Positions 14,875 to 22,610 of a DNA stretch of 44,222 nucleotides are shown one piece after another. The stretch's first letter is position 1. The number at the start of each line of letters is the position of its first letter. This DNA is from SIG589 sp964566175 (GTDB taxonomy: Bacteria > Bacillota > Clostridia > Oscillospirales > Acutalibacteraceae): positions 1-44,222 of the forward strand of contig CAZMHU010000015.1 of assembly GCA_964566175.1 (NCBI GenBank), in the 5' to 3' direction. The translations under genes were made by a program, and so were the position numbers. The notes under the pieces are model-generated. The model saw nothing but the letters and a program-made list of their open reading frames with translations. It was not told where the DNA came from and made no database searches.

Positions 14875-16695
14875 TTATTTTTCGTGAAAATAATCGTAAA
14901 TATTATTTGCCACAGGCAGCGTTATACCGTTGACGCTTGCAAGTTCTTCGACCGTAGCGTCCTCAATAGCGGTGAGTGTCTTAAAATGACGGAGCAGTGT
15001 TTCTGCGCGCGTCTTTCCGACACCCTCAATCTCGGTGAGACGGGTTGAGAGTGCTGTTTTGCGTGAACGGCGGCGGTGATACTCAATCGCAAAACGGTGG
15101 GTTTCTTCCTGAATGGTAGCAACAAGGGTGTATGCTCGACGGTTCGCTTTGATAACAATATCCCCGCCGTCCGCCGCGATAGCACGTGTACGGTGCTTGC
15201 TGTCCTTAACCATACCGAAAATAGGAACATCTATTTTTATTTCGCTCAAAATCTGTCTTGCGGCGGAAAGTTGACCCTGTCCGCCGTCAAGCAAAATAAG
15301 GTCGGGCATTCTGCCGAAGCCTTCGTTTTCGCCTTTATGGGTTTTATATTCGGCAAATCTGCGACGCAGCACCTCACGCATTGACTCATAATCGTCCTGA
15401 CCCTCAAAAGACCGTATTTTAAAACGCCTATATGCACTCTTAAAGGGTTTTCCGTCAAAGAACACCGTCATTCCCGCAACGTTTTCGTGTCCCGCAGTAT
15501 TGGAAATATCATACGCCTCTATATACCGCGGGGATTTTTTCAGTCCGAGCAAAGCGGCAAGTTCATCAATCGCCTGTGTTTGCGCGCCTGTGCGATTATT
15601 CTGTTGGCAGAGATACTCTGCGGCATTACTTTTGCACATTTCGACAAGTTTATATTTATCGCCGATTTTCGGAACGGAAAGTTCGACTTTTCCCTCACGT
15701 TTCATCGAAAGCCAACGCACAAGGAGTTCCTCGTCCGCCACAACACCGTCGGTCGCAATAACCGGCGGCACTTCCCTATCGTCCGAATAATAGCCTTGTA
15801 TAAATTCATACCGCAAAACTTCATCGCTGTCATTGACATCTGTTATATACTGCGAACAGTCGATAAGATGACCATAACTGAACGAAAGCACACAAAAACA
15901 GCACTTTTCGTTTTCTTTGACAAACGCAATAACGTCTTGCCGAGGATATTTTGAAGATATAACTTTTTGTTTTTCTCGTATTCGCTTTATAGCCGCAATG
16001 CGGTCACGCAGACGTGCGGCAGTTTCAAAATCGAGTCTTTCGGCACACTTTTCCATACGCGCAGTCAATTCACCTATGGCATCGGCGGTTTCGCCCTTTA
16101 TAAAGGACATCGCCGAACGTACACTTTCCATATAATCGCTGTGCGCTATCTTTTTACAGCACGGCGCACTGCAAAGGCCGATATGAAAATTAAGACAAGG
16201 CTTATCGTAACGGCGGTCAAAAGTGCGGTTGCACTGCGGTAGTTTGAAAATTTTATTTGCCTCATCAACCGTCTGATTGACGACAAAGCCCGAATTATAC
16301 GGACCGATATACTGTGCCGAGTCGTCCTCTTTCTGTTTGACCGAGCGAATACGCGGCCACATCTCATCGGTAATTTTAATATAAAAATACCCTTTATCGT
16401 CCTTTAAAAGAATGTTATACTTCGGCTTGTGCTGTTTTATCATTGATGCTTCGAGTATAAAGGCTTCAAATTCGCTGTCACAGAGAATATATTCAAAATC
16501 CTCAACGCATGAAACCATTTGTTTTACCTTCGGCGTATGCTGATTGCCGAGTCCGAAATACTGTGAAACACGGTTTTTAAGAACTTTTGCCTTGCCGATA
16601 TATATAATCTCGTCCTTTTTGTTTTTCATAATATAAACGCCGGGTGTTGTAGGCAGTCCCGCCGCTTTTTGTTTCAGTCTTTCAATGCGCTCCAT
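14875..16695 (-). CDS. uvrC: Excinuclease ABC subunit C
   Basis: 606 residues. ATG at 16695 behind GGCGGTGAT is preferred over the GTG at 16704. UvrC cuts DNA on both sides of a lesion marked by UvrA/UvrB. Order of parts: the GIY-YIG nuclease (GVYIMKNKKDEIIYIGKAK), Cys-rich CNRTFDRRYDKPCLNFHIG, the UVR motif (LDFETAARLRDRIAAIKRI), the RNase H-like nuclease (IEAYDISNTAG, ILLDGGQGQLSAA) and a C-terminal helix-hairpin-helix (EIEGVGKTRAETLLRHFK). Length and motifs are complete. uvrA and uvrB are not here. Confidence 0.98.
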   Translation of the reverse strand: MERIERLKQKAAGLPTTPGVYIMKNKKDEIIYIGKAKVLKNRVSQYFGLGNQHTPKVKQMVSCVEDFEYILCDSEFEAFILEASMIKQHKPKYNILLKDDKGYFYIKITDEMWPRIRSVKQKEDDSAQYIGPYNSGFVVNQTVDEANKIFKLPQCNRTFDRRYDKPCLNFHIGLCSAPCCKKIAHSDYMESVRSAMSFIKGETADAIGELTARMEKCAERLDFETAARLRDRIAAIKRIREKQKVISSKYPRQDVIAFVKENEKCCFCVLSFSYGHLIDCSQYITDVNDSDEVLRYEFIQGYYSDDREVPPVIATDGVVADEELLVRWLSMKREGKVELSVPKIGDKYKLVEMCKSNAAEYLCQQNNRTGAQTQAIDELAALLGLKKSPRYIEAYDISNTAGHENVAGMTVFFDGKPFKSAYRRFKIRSFEGQDDYESMREVLRRRFAEYKTHKGENEGFGRMPDLILLDGGQGQLSAARQILSEIKIDVPIFGMVKDSKHRTRAIAADGGDIVIKANRRAYTLVATIQEETHRFAIEYHRRRSRKTALSTRLTEIEGVGKTRAETLLRHFKTLTAIEDATVEELASVNGITLPVANNIYDYFHEK

Positions 16696-16718
16696 TTGTA
16701 TCACCGCCTGTTACTAAT

Positions 16719-16742
16719 ACTATACCAAAAAACAGCGCTGTT
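16719..16742 (-). promoter_or_regulatory. Possible uvrC promoter with a palindrome in the spacer
   Basis: A -10-like TATAGT (16719-16724, minus strand) lies 24 bases before the uvrC ATG. About 17 bp upstream only a poor -35 (TTTTCA) is seen. A perfect 12-bp palindrome, AACAGCGCTGTT (16731-16742), falls between the boxes and could be an operator. It does not match the Bacillus LexA consensus GAAC-N4-GTTC. Confidence 0.35.
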
Positions 16743-16756
16743 GAAAAGAACATTTT

Positions 16757-17680
16757 TCAAAAAATAAGTTGCGTGCCGTCCAACGAAAAATCGGTCAATG
16801 CAACACTCTGCACCGTGGCGTTGTCATAGGTTTTATAATGATAAACACCGCTTGCGGTATCGCAACAGGAAGTATAGAGCGAATATTCGTTTTTGCTATC
16901 AACCCTCACACAGCCTTTTATCTGCGTGACCGATTCGAGAATATGAAAAAAGCGAGTTATGCTTTCTTCTCGCTTAAAACACGACTCTGCCGTAATTTTA
17001 TTAAAAGCAGTGCGAACAAAACGCGAAACCGATGACATATCCCCAGGCAGGCCCAGTGCTCCGGAACCGAAACTGCAAGGCTTTTCGTTATAAAAGCCCG
17101 ACGGTCTTTCGCCGTTTCCGAGGGCGTAATAGTTTGAGAGATTGGTCATTTGATAATCAAACGGAGGACTGTTTGTGAGTACGCCGAGCGAATTATCGAA
17201 AATCTTAACACCTCCCTGCAATGGTTCAACGGTTATAGAGCGGGTCTTATCCGAAATTATCCAGTGTAGCGGCGAGGGCGGAAGTTCGCTGTCGAAAGCG
17301 GCGTCGATTACTGCGATATTTTTCAAGATCCTTTCGGCGGCATCGACAGACGGGCACTGACCCAAAATCCACGGAATGAGTTCAAACGATGCGATTTTGT
17401 ACTCAGTCTCTGCCCTGCTTTCATAAACAGCGTATTTGGGAAAATTGAGTCCCGCCATACAAAGTCCTTTTTCGTTAAAGGCGTCAAAATATAACGGATA
17501 GTTTGATTTTTCAATTCCCATACCGATAACGGCATAGTGTTTGCTCATTTCACCGCCCTCGCGAAATTTCAAAGGACAGTTTCTCGGCGTTATGATAATT
17601 TTTTCTCCGAACGACTCCATCCAGTCAAGAGTCCTTCCAAAAAGATAATATCCCTCAAAAGCCGAAACAGCCGTACACAT
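16757..17680 (-). CDS. bsh: Choloylglycine hydrolase family enzyme, bile-salt-hydrolase-like
   Basis: 307 residues from ATG at 17680 behind AGTGAGG. It is an Ntn hydrolase: the protein begins Met-Cys, so Cys2 becomes the nucleophile after Met removal. Other active-site residues match the family: Arg16 and Asp19 (FGRTLDWM), Asn79 (GLCMAGLNFP), Asn170 (LGVLTNSPPFDYQMTNLSNY) and Arg223 (LPGDMSSVSRFVRTAF). Asn in AGLNFP is the form seen in bile salt hydrolases, where penicillin V acylases usually have Tyr. There is no signal peptide, so it is cytosolic. It would deconjugate glycine- or taurine-linked bile acids; acylase action on other amides is possible. Confidence 0.9.
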   Translation of the reverse strand: MCTAVSAFEGYYLFGRTLDWMESFGEKIIITPRNCPLKFREGGEMSKHYAVIGMGIEKSNYPLYFDAFNEKGLCMAGLNFPKYAVYESRAETEYKIASFELIPWILGQCPSVDAAERILKNIAVIDAAFDSELPPSPLHWIISDKTRSITVEPLQGGVKIFDNSLGVLTNSPPFDYQMTNLSNYYALGNGERPSGFYNEKPCSFGSGALGLPGDMSSVSRFVRTAFNKITAESCFKREESITRFFHILESVTQIKGCVRVDSKNEYSLYTSCCDTASGVYHYKTYDNATVQSVALTDFSLDGTQLIF

Positions 17681-17884
17681 AACAAAACCTCACTTTTGAG
17701 ATTAGTATGCACTTAAAATATAAAAGTAATAATTTTTTTACCAAAAAGAGCAAAGATAAGAAAAAATAAATAATTTCGACTTTGGCTTTGCCGACGATAC
17801 ATAAATCCGTGCCGTGGTCACACGTTAATTTTTCATTTTTTTAACAAAGTGTTAGAAAGAAACTTTTTATTTCCGTATACGTGA

Positions 17885-17927
17885 AATAAAAAAAGAGAAA
17901 TCCCACTGTTTAAGCGGAATTTCTCTT
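17885..17927 (-). terminator. Terminator of tRNA-Lys
   Basis: AAGAGAAAT / ATTTCTCTT, 9-bp stem (17893-17901 and 17919-17927), followed on the minus strand by T7. It starts at the CCA end of the tRNA. A further AT-rich inverted repeat (TTTTTATTTC / GAAATAAAAA) lies just beyond, at about 17866-17890. Confidence 0.85.
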
Positions 17928-18002
17928 GGTGACCCATCGGGGATTCGAACCCCGGACACCTTGATTAAAAGTCAAGTGCTCTGCCAACTGAGCTAATGGA
18001 TC
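17927..18002 (-). tRNA. tRNA-Lys (anticodon TTT)
   Basis: The minus strand reads a full cloverleaf: acceptor GATCCAT with ATGGGTC, D-arm AGCTCAGTTGGCAGAGCA, anticodon arm CTTGACTTTTAATCAAG with anticodon TTT, and T-arm CCGGGGTTCGAATCCCCG. The discriminator is A and the CCA end is encoded. Confidence 0.98.
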
Positions 18003-18019
18003 ACAACGCTGACTATGTT

Positions 18020-18048
18020 ATTATATCAACCTGTAGTGTAATTGTCAA
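18020..18048 (-). promoter_or_regulatory. Promoter of tRNA-Lys
   Basis: TTGACA (18043-18048), 17 bp, TATAAT (18020-18025) on the minus strand, a full consensus match, ending 18 bases before the tRNA. Confidence 0.92.
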
Positions 18049-18127
18049 GCATAAAAATGAAAATACGGCATTATTTTTTAAAATTTCTTATTTTCAACGG
18101 CACATAATCGATGTGTTTTTTGAAATT

Positions 18128-18169
18128 GCACGACTGTTTTCGGTTTTGCCCACCGTCTTTCAGTCGTGC
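18128..18169. repeat. Inverted repeat downstream of the SWIM-protein gene
   Basis: GCACGACTG (18128-18136) and CAGTCGTGC (18161-18169) are perfect complements across a 24-base loop. No T run follows on either strand. It could be a 3' hairpin of the SWIM-protein transcript, 61 bases past its stop. Confidence 0.3.
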
Positions 18170-18229
18170 GTCAACCCTGTACCATTATTATTTTAACACT
18201 CAAAGGCATCCTTTTCAAGCACATTTTGC

Positions 18230-19054
18230 CTATGAAAGACAAAATCCGCCGTTTTTCTTGCTATTCAAAACAAACTCAAAAAATCGCCTTTTGGAGATTA
18301 TCGCAAGATAGCCGTCGGTATCTACATCAGGATATTCTTCTTCGATAATTTTGAGCGTTTCACGTAGTTGCAACATAACGGCAAATTCGTGCTTGCACAC
18401 CTCTGCACGATAGCATTCGCAAACAAGACCGCTTATATCACCGTTTGAAAACTCAAATTCAATCTCATATGCTCTGCTGCCTGTAACAACGGCTCTGCCG
18501 TGTCCGGCGTTCAGTTCAATATACTCAACACAGTTTTCCTCATAATATTCAGCGCCGCCTTCGGCAACTTCTTCGTCTATACCCATTTCGCTGAGATTGT
18601 TAATATTAAATACCTTATCGTCAAACGAAGAAACCGTTTCCTCTTCCCCGCTTTCGGGCGCTTTAAACCAAGTAATCGCGCGCTCATAATTCAGGGCGTA
18701 TCTGTCGGTGGTTATCAAATGTGAACCCGCAAAATTGAACTCGCCGGAAACATTTGTATTAACAACGCCTATAACACGTTTGTAATCCGAAAGTTTAATC
18801 TTAAAATTGTGACCCACGGCAACAACTCTGCCGAGCATACCGGCAAGTTTGCCGTCAACATAAACGCAGTCGCCGACCTTAAGGTCAAACATATCGTTGT
18901 AGTAACTGCAGGTGAGATGTCTTTTTGCAAAGAAAACATCAACAACCGATTTTCTTGCAACTAAAGACTCTTCGCTGTTTTCCATAGCGGCAATTTTATT
19001 AACCGTACTGTCCGCTTTTTTGTCTTCAAAAGTAAAACCTATTTTAAAACTCAT
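18230..19054 (-). CDS. SWIM-type zinc-finger protein, function unknown
   Basis: 274 residues. ATG at 19054 lies 8 bases after AAGGATGG; the ATG at 19063 sits directly on its own AAGG and is rejected. Near residues 210-235 is CECYRAEVCKHEF, the C-x-C-xn-C-x-H pattern of SWIM zinc fingers. A preceding stretch (AYEIEFEFSNGDISGLVCEC) matches the usual beta strands before the finger. The first half holds a region that could be a small beta-barrel (VGDCVYVDGKLAGMLGRVV). SWIM fingers occur in SWI/SNF-type helicases and in DNA- or protein-binding proteins, but no helicase is adjacent. It is the second gene after a 47-residue EF-hand peptide, with an 11-base gap. Confidence 0.75.
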   Translation of the reverse strand: MSFKIGFTFEDKKADSTVNKIAAMENSEESLVARKSVVDVFFAKRHLTCSYYNDMFDLKVGDCVYVDGKLAGMLGRVVAVGHNFKIKLSDYKRVIGVVNTNVSGEFNFAGSHLITTDRYALNYERAITWFKAPESGEEETVSSFDDKVFNINNLSEMGIDEEVAEGGAEYYEENCVEYIELNAGHGRAVVTGSRAYEIEFEFSNGDISGLVCECYRAEVCKHEFAVMLQLRETLKIIEEEYPDVDTDGYLAIISKRRFFEFVLNSKKNGGFCLS

Positions 19055-19065
19055 CTTTTCCATCC

Positions 19066-19209
19066 TTAAAAATCATCGTCATCAAAATCGTCGTCATCAT
19101 CCGAGTCCGAACTTGTCAATTCGTCCAATAATTCAAACTCGGCGGCCTGTTCGACAAAATCTAACTTTCCGTCACCGTTAAAATCAAATAAATCTCCGAA
19201 AATCCCCAT
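19066..19209 (-). CDS. Acidic EF-hand micro-protein, 47 aa
   Basis: ATG at 19209 follows AGGGAG by 9 bases. Residues 9-20 (DFNGDGKLDFVE) form a full EF-hand loop with ligands D9, N11, D13, K15 (backbone), D17 and E20. The second half is strongly acidic: after LTSSDS come five Asp, Phe, four Asp and a final Phe. No signal peptide or membrane segment is seen, so a cytosolic calcium- or cation-binding peptide is likely. FDFNGDGK is identical to the start of the membrane protein at 287. The SWIM zinc-finger gene follows after 11 bases, so the two are surely co-transcribed. No described family is recognised beyond the EF-hand. Confidence 0.7.
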   Translation of the reverse strand: MGIFGDLFDFNGDGKLDFVEQAAEFELLDELTSSDSDDDDDFDDDDF

Positions 19210-19297
19210 TTCTAAAATCTCCCTTCGTTTATTTGAGAATATAATAACAAGTATATAGTCCTAATATTGGGACTTTAAAAGTGAGTTTCCAAGATTT

Positions 19298-20674
19298 TTA
19301 CTGCATTTTGTCAATTTTTTGCTTTATTACACTAATCAAGAAAATATATGCGAAAACGGCAGTCAATACCTCGGCAATCGGAAAAGTCCACCACAGGATC
19401 TCCAATACATTTTCGCTTTGCACAAAAAATAACGCGGTCGGAAAAACAAACACGACCAATCTCAAAAAGGATAACACAAGCGGCTTTACTGCATATCCGA
19501 GTGCCTGCAAGACGCCCTGTACCGCAACCGAAAAGCCCATAAAGACAAACCCTATACTTGCCGTACGCGTTGCCCGAGCGCAAACATCTACCAGTACCTC
19601 ACTTGAGCCGCCGGTGAGCGAGAAAAGTTGCGACAGCGGATGTGCCGTTATTTCAAACAGTACAGTTATTACAAACATTGTCACAGCCGTATCGATTATT
19701 CCGTATTTTATACAGTCGCGTGAGCGCTCTTTACTACCCATACCGTAATTAAACGAAAGTATGGTAATAACGGTATTGGAAAGACCGAAAGCCGAAAAAA
19801 GCGCAACCTGTTGAATTTTATAATAAATTCCGAAAGAGCCGACCAAAATCGAGGAATCAACATCGGCAGTGCCGAGTATAGCGTTCATACCCGCCATCAT
19901 AACCGAAAGCAATGACTGCATCAGTGCCGCCGATGCACCGATTTTATATATTCCGGTTATAATACCCGCCGACGGCTTTATATATTTTGGACTTCCGCCG
20001 ATTTCGGTGTTTTTAAGATAATGAAACGCCATTGCGGTAAAAAGTGATACAAACTGACCTATAACAGTCGCCCACGCTGCGCCCGCAACACCCATTTTAA
20101 GCGAAAAAATAAAGATATAGTCCAAAAATATATTTGTCAGCGCACCCGAAATCTGCGATATTGTAGAATAGACTGTCTTTCCGGTTGCCTGTAAAAAACG
20201 TTCATATATCGTATAGCCGATTGAGCCGAATGATAAGCAGGTACAGATTTTCAAATATGATGTTCCCATATTCAAAACTTCGCTGTTATCGGTAAAAAGT
20301 CCTATAAATGCTTTTGAAAAGAAAAATCCGAAAATCAAAAACACCGCATAAATAACGAACAAGAGAAATATTCCGTTGCCGGCAATGGAGTTGACCTTTT
20401 CACGATTTCCCTCGCCCAGACTTTTCGAAAGCAGTGCATTGAGTCCCACTCCTGTGCCGACGCCTATGGCGATTATCATAATTTGTATCGGAAAAGCGAT
20501 AGTCAGTGCTTCATTCGCAAGCGTACCTACGCCCTCGATATTTGCCACAAAAACACTGTCAACGACGTTATAAAGTGCCTGCAAGACCATTGATATTATC
20601 ATTGGCAATCCCATTTTCAAAAACAACTTTTTCAAGTGTTCGGTTTCCATTTTGTTTTGTTTGATTTCTTTCAT
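19298..20674 (-). CDS. MATE-family multidrug/cation antiporter
   Basis: 458 residues from ATG at 20674, 5 bases after GGAGG. The protein has twelve hydrophobic segments in two similar halves. LKKLFLKMGLPMIISMVLQALYN and VDSVFVANIEG open the first half and are typical of MATE exporters of the DinF/NorM type. GVGTGVGLNALLSKSLGEGNRE and a second-half FSAFGLSNTVITILSFNYGMG also match. It would export drugs or cationic metabolites using a Na+ or H+ gradient; the substrate cannot be read. A promoter and an intrinsic terminator in its own leader suggest attenuation control. Confidence 0.93.
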   Translation of the reverse strand: MKEIKQNKMETEHLKKLFLKMGLPMIISMVLQALYNVVDSVFVANIEGVGTLANEALTIAFPIQIMIIAIGVGTGVGLNALLSKSLGEGNREKVNSIAGNGIFLLFVIYAVFLIFGFFFSKAFIGLFTDNSEVLNMGTSYLKICTCLSFGSIGYTIYERFLQATGKTVYSTISQISGALTNIFLDYIFIFSLKMGVAGAAWATVIGQFVSLFTAMAFHYLKNTEIGGSPKYIKPSAGIITGIYKIGASAALMQSLLSVMMAGMNAILGTADVDSSILVGSFGIYYKIQQVALFSAFGLSNTVITILSFNYGMGSKERSRDCIKYGIIDTAVTMFVITVLFEITAHPLSQLFSLTGGSSEVLVDVCARATRTASIGFVFMGFSVAVQGVLQALGYAVKPLVLSFLRLVVFVFPTALFFVQSENVLEILWWTFPIAEVLTAVFAYIFLISVIKQKIDKMQ

Positions 20675-20692
20675 AAATACCTCCGAAAACGC

Positions 20693-20732
20693 AAAAAAAT
20701 AATGCGTAAGTCCATAACCGGACTTACGCATT
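20693..20732 (-). terminator. Leader terminator (attenuator) before the MATE gene
   Basis: A perfect 13-bp stem (AATGCGTAAGTCC / GGACTTACGCATT) with a 6-base loop and then ATTTTTTT on the minus strand. It starts about 13 nt after the predicted transcription start and ends just before the MATE ribosome-binding site. It is downstream of the MATE promoter and 75 bases past rhaB, so it may serve to end rhaB read-through and to attenuate the MATE gene. An in-frame ATG in the stem would open a short leader, MRKSGYGLTHYFF, fused to the MATE start. Confidence 0.8.
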
Positions 20733-20751
20733 TCTGCTACACGTTAGGAGA

Positions 20752-20780
20752 ATTATAACACATTTTCAAAAAATTTTCAA
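20752..20780 (-). promoter_or_regulatory. Promoter of the MATE gene
   Basis: TTGAAA (20775-20780), 17 bp, TATAAT (20752-20757) on the minus strand. Confidence 0.8.
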
Positions 20781-20807
20781 GTGAAACCTTCAATTTAATA
20801 TTTGCAT

Positions 20808-22271
20808 TTAATATTTGCAGTATTCTTCAAAGTGCGCTTCCCAATCCTCGGTATTGTTCGGGGTAAATGTTTTGATATCGGTGCTGTTTATAATAATCTG
20901 CTTTGCCTCGCTGTCGTCCATTATAAGACCGAACGCCATAAGTTGATTTATTATATTGCCCGTAACCGTTGCCTCAACAGGGCCGGCAACGACGCGCATT
21001 CCGCAGGCATCGGCAGTCATCTGGCAAAGGAGTTTATCCTTAATACCGCCGCCTATCATATGAATGCACTCATACTTCTGTCCTGTGAGTTTCTCCATTT
21101 CGGCTATTGCGGCACGATACTTCATAGCCAAACTCTGATAGATGCAGCGCAATATTTCACCCATATTCTGAGGAACGTACTGGCCGGTTTTTCTGCAAAA
21201 TTCGACAACACGGCTCGGCATATTGCCGGGTGCTACGAAATCGGCAGCATCGGGGTTTACAAAACACTTAAAGGGTTCTGCCTCGCGGGCGCTGTTTTCC
21301 ATTTCGTCAAAGGAAACATTAAGTCCCTGACGTTTCCACTCGCCGCGTGATTGCTGAATAAGCCACAGACCCATAATATTACGCAAATATCTGATTTTTC
21401 CGTCATATGCACCTTCGTTTGTAAAGCCGACATTGCAAGAAGTTTCGGTTGTAATGGGATTGTCGATAACAGTGCCGATCAATGACCAAGTTCCGCAACT
21501 TATATATGCGTAATCCTTTGATGTGGTGGGAACGGCGCATACCGCAGACGCAGTATCATGTGTCGGTGCGGCAATTACCGGAACGCTTTTACAGTGAAGT
21601 TCTTCGCAAATTTCGGGCAGGAGCATTCCGTATGTTTCGCCGGGAAAAATCATTTTCGGGAAAATATCCGTCCTTATACCGAGTTTTTCAAGCATACCGT
21701 AATCTATCTGCTTTGTTTCGGCATTGAGCATATTTGTGGTTGATGCGTTGGTGTATTCAAGACGCTTTTCGCCTGTGAGGAAATATGCAAAAAGGTCAGG
21801 TATCATCAAAAAGGTCTTTGCCTGTGCAAGGGTATCGGGACGGTACTTTGAAAGATAATAAAGTTGATAAAGGGTGTTAAAACTCATTCTCTGTGTACCG
21901 GCAACCGAATATATATCCTTCTCGGGAATGATTTTGAAAACTTCTTCCGGCATACCTTCCGTGCGAGTATCGCGATAGTTTGCCGGATTTCCGATGAGTT
22001 CACCGTGTTCGTCAATCAAGCCGAAATCGACACCCCAAGTGTCAATACCGATAGAATCAAATCCGCCGTCCTGAACTGCCAAGACTATTCCCTGCTTAAT
22101 CTCGTGAAAAAGCCTGAGTATATCCCAAGAGAGTCTACGTCCGACAAGCACCGGGTCGTTTGCAAAACGGTGAATTTCCTTTGTTGTGATTTTTCCGTCC
22201 TTTAATTCGGCAATCATCGCTCTTCCGCTTGATGCGCCGAAATCGAACGCCAAAATTCTTTTGTTTTCCAT
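20808..22271 (-). CDS. rhaB: Rhamnulokinase
   Basis: 487 residues from ATG at 22271 behind CGGAGGT. It phosphorylates L-rhamnulose to L-rhamnulose 1-phosphate. FGGY-type kinase marks are the N-terminal phosphate loop DFGASSGRAMIAEL, IGIDTWGVDFGLID, YRDTRTEGMPEEV, APTHDTASAVCAVP, YISCGTWSLIG and MIGGGIKDKLLCQMTADA. The sequence fits RhaB rather than the closely related FucK or XylB. Other rha genes (rhaA, rhaD, transporter) are not next to it. The tail carries a 13-bp tandem duplication (TGCAAATATTAAA twice), whose first copy includes the stop codon. Confidence 0.95.
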   Translation of the reverse strand: MENKRILAFDFGASSGRAMIAELKDGKITTKEIHRFANDPVLVGRRLSWDILRLFHEIKQGIVLAVQDGGFDSIGIDTWGVDFGLIDEHGELIGNPANYRDTRTEGMPEEVFKIIPEKDIYSVAGTQRMSFNTLYQLYYLSKYRPDTLAQAKTFLMIPDLFAYFLTGEKRLEYTNASTTNMLNAETKQIDYGMLEKLGIRTDIFPKMIFPGETYGMLLPEICEELHCKSVPVIAAPTHDTASAVCAVPTTSKDYAYISCGTWSLIGTVIDNPITTETSCNVGFTNEGAYDGKIRYLRNIMGLWLIQQSRGEWKRQGLNVSFDEMENSAREAEPFKCFVNPDAADFVAPGNMPSRVVEFCRKTGQYVPQNMGEILRCIYQSLAMKYRAAIAEMEKLTGQKYECIHMIGGGIKDKLLCQMTADACGMRVVAGPVEATVTGNIINQLMAFGLIMDDSEAKQIIINSTDIKTFTPNNTEDWEAHFEEYCKY

Positions 22272-22359
22272 AATAATACCTCCGTCGGTAATTTAAAATT
22301 GAATATTTTCAAGCACATCTGTGCAAAATATATACAAACGCTAAAAGGAGTTGAATTTG

Positions 22360-22572
22360 ATGCTTGACAGAATTTGCCTTATACTCACAATAATCGGCTC
22401 GCTCAACTGGGGCAGTATCGGACTTTTTCAGTTTGATATTGTCGCCTGGCTGTTCGGCGGCGCCGATTCCGTCATCAGCAGAATAATATATACGGTAGTC
22501 GCTTTGGCGGGTGTTTGGTGCATTTCACTTCTCTTCAGAGAAAGAGACAGCGCCGTTACCGAAGCCGACTGA
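22360..22572 (+). CDS. DUF378 small membrane protein
   Basis: 70 residues from ATG at 22360, 9 bases after AAAAGGAG; the TTG at 22351 abuts the ribosome-binding site and is rejected. Two membrane segments flank the family signature GSLNWGSIGLFQFDIVAWLF (residues 13-32). The second segment is RIIYTVVALAGVWCISLLF. DUF378 (YuzA-like) has no assigned function. It is monocistronic, with its own terminator. Confidence 0.9.
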   Translation: MLDRICLILTIIGSLNWGSIGLFQFDIVAWLFGGADSVISRIIYTVVALAGVWCISLLFRERDSAVTEAD

Positions 22573-22576
22573 GAGT

Positions 22577-22610
22577 AATGCAGCCCATTTACGGGTTGCA
22601 TTATTTTCTT
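22577..22610 (+). terminator. Terminator of the DUF378 gene
   Basis: AATGCAGCCC / GGGTTGCATT, a 10-bp stem with one G-T pair and a 6-base loop, then TATTTTCTT. It overlaps the last codons of the converging metallo-beta-lactamase gene. Confidence 0.8.

Noticed and set aside
17756..17926. AT-rich region with inverted repeats and the 13-base ACTTTGGCTTTGC piece, considered as a mobile-element remnant
   Set aside because: No terminal repeats, target-site duplication or transposase fragment is visible; the hairpins are explained by the tRNA-Lys terminator.
20792..20820. Tandem TGCAAATATTAAA copies at the rhaB stop, considered as a regulatory repeat
   Set aside because: Only two copies, one of which is coding plus stop; a small slippage duplication explains it.
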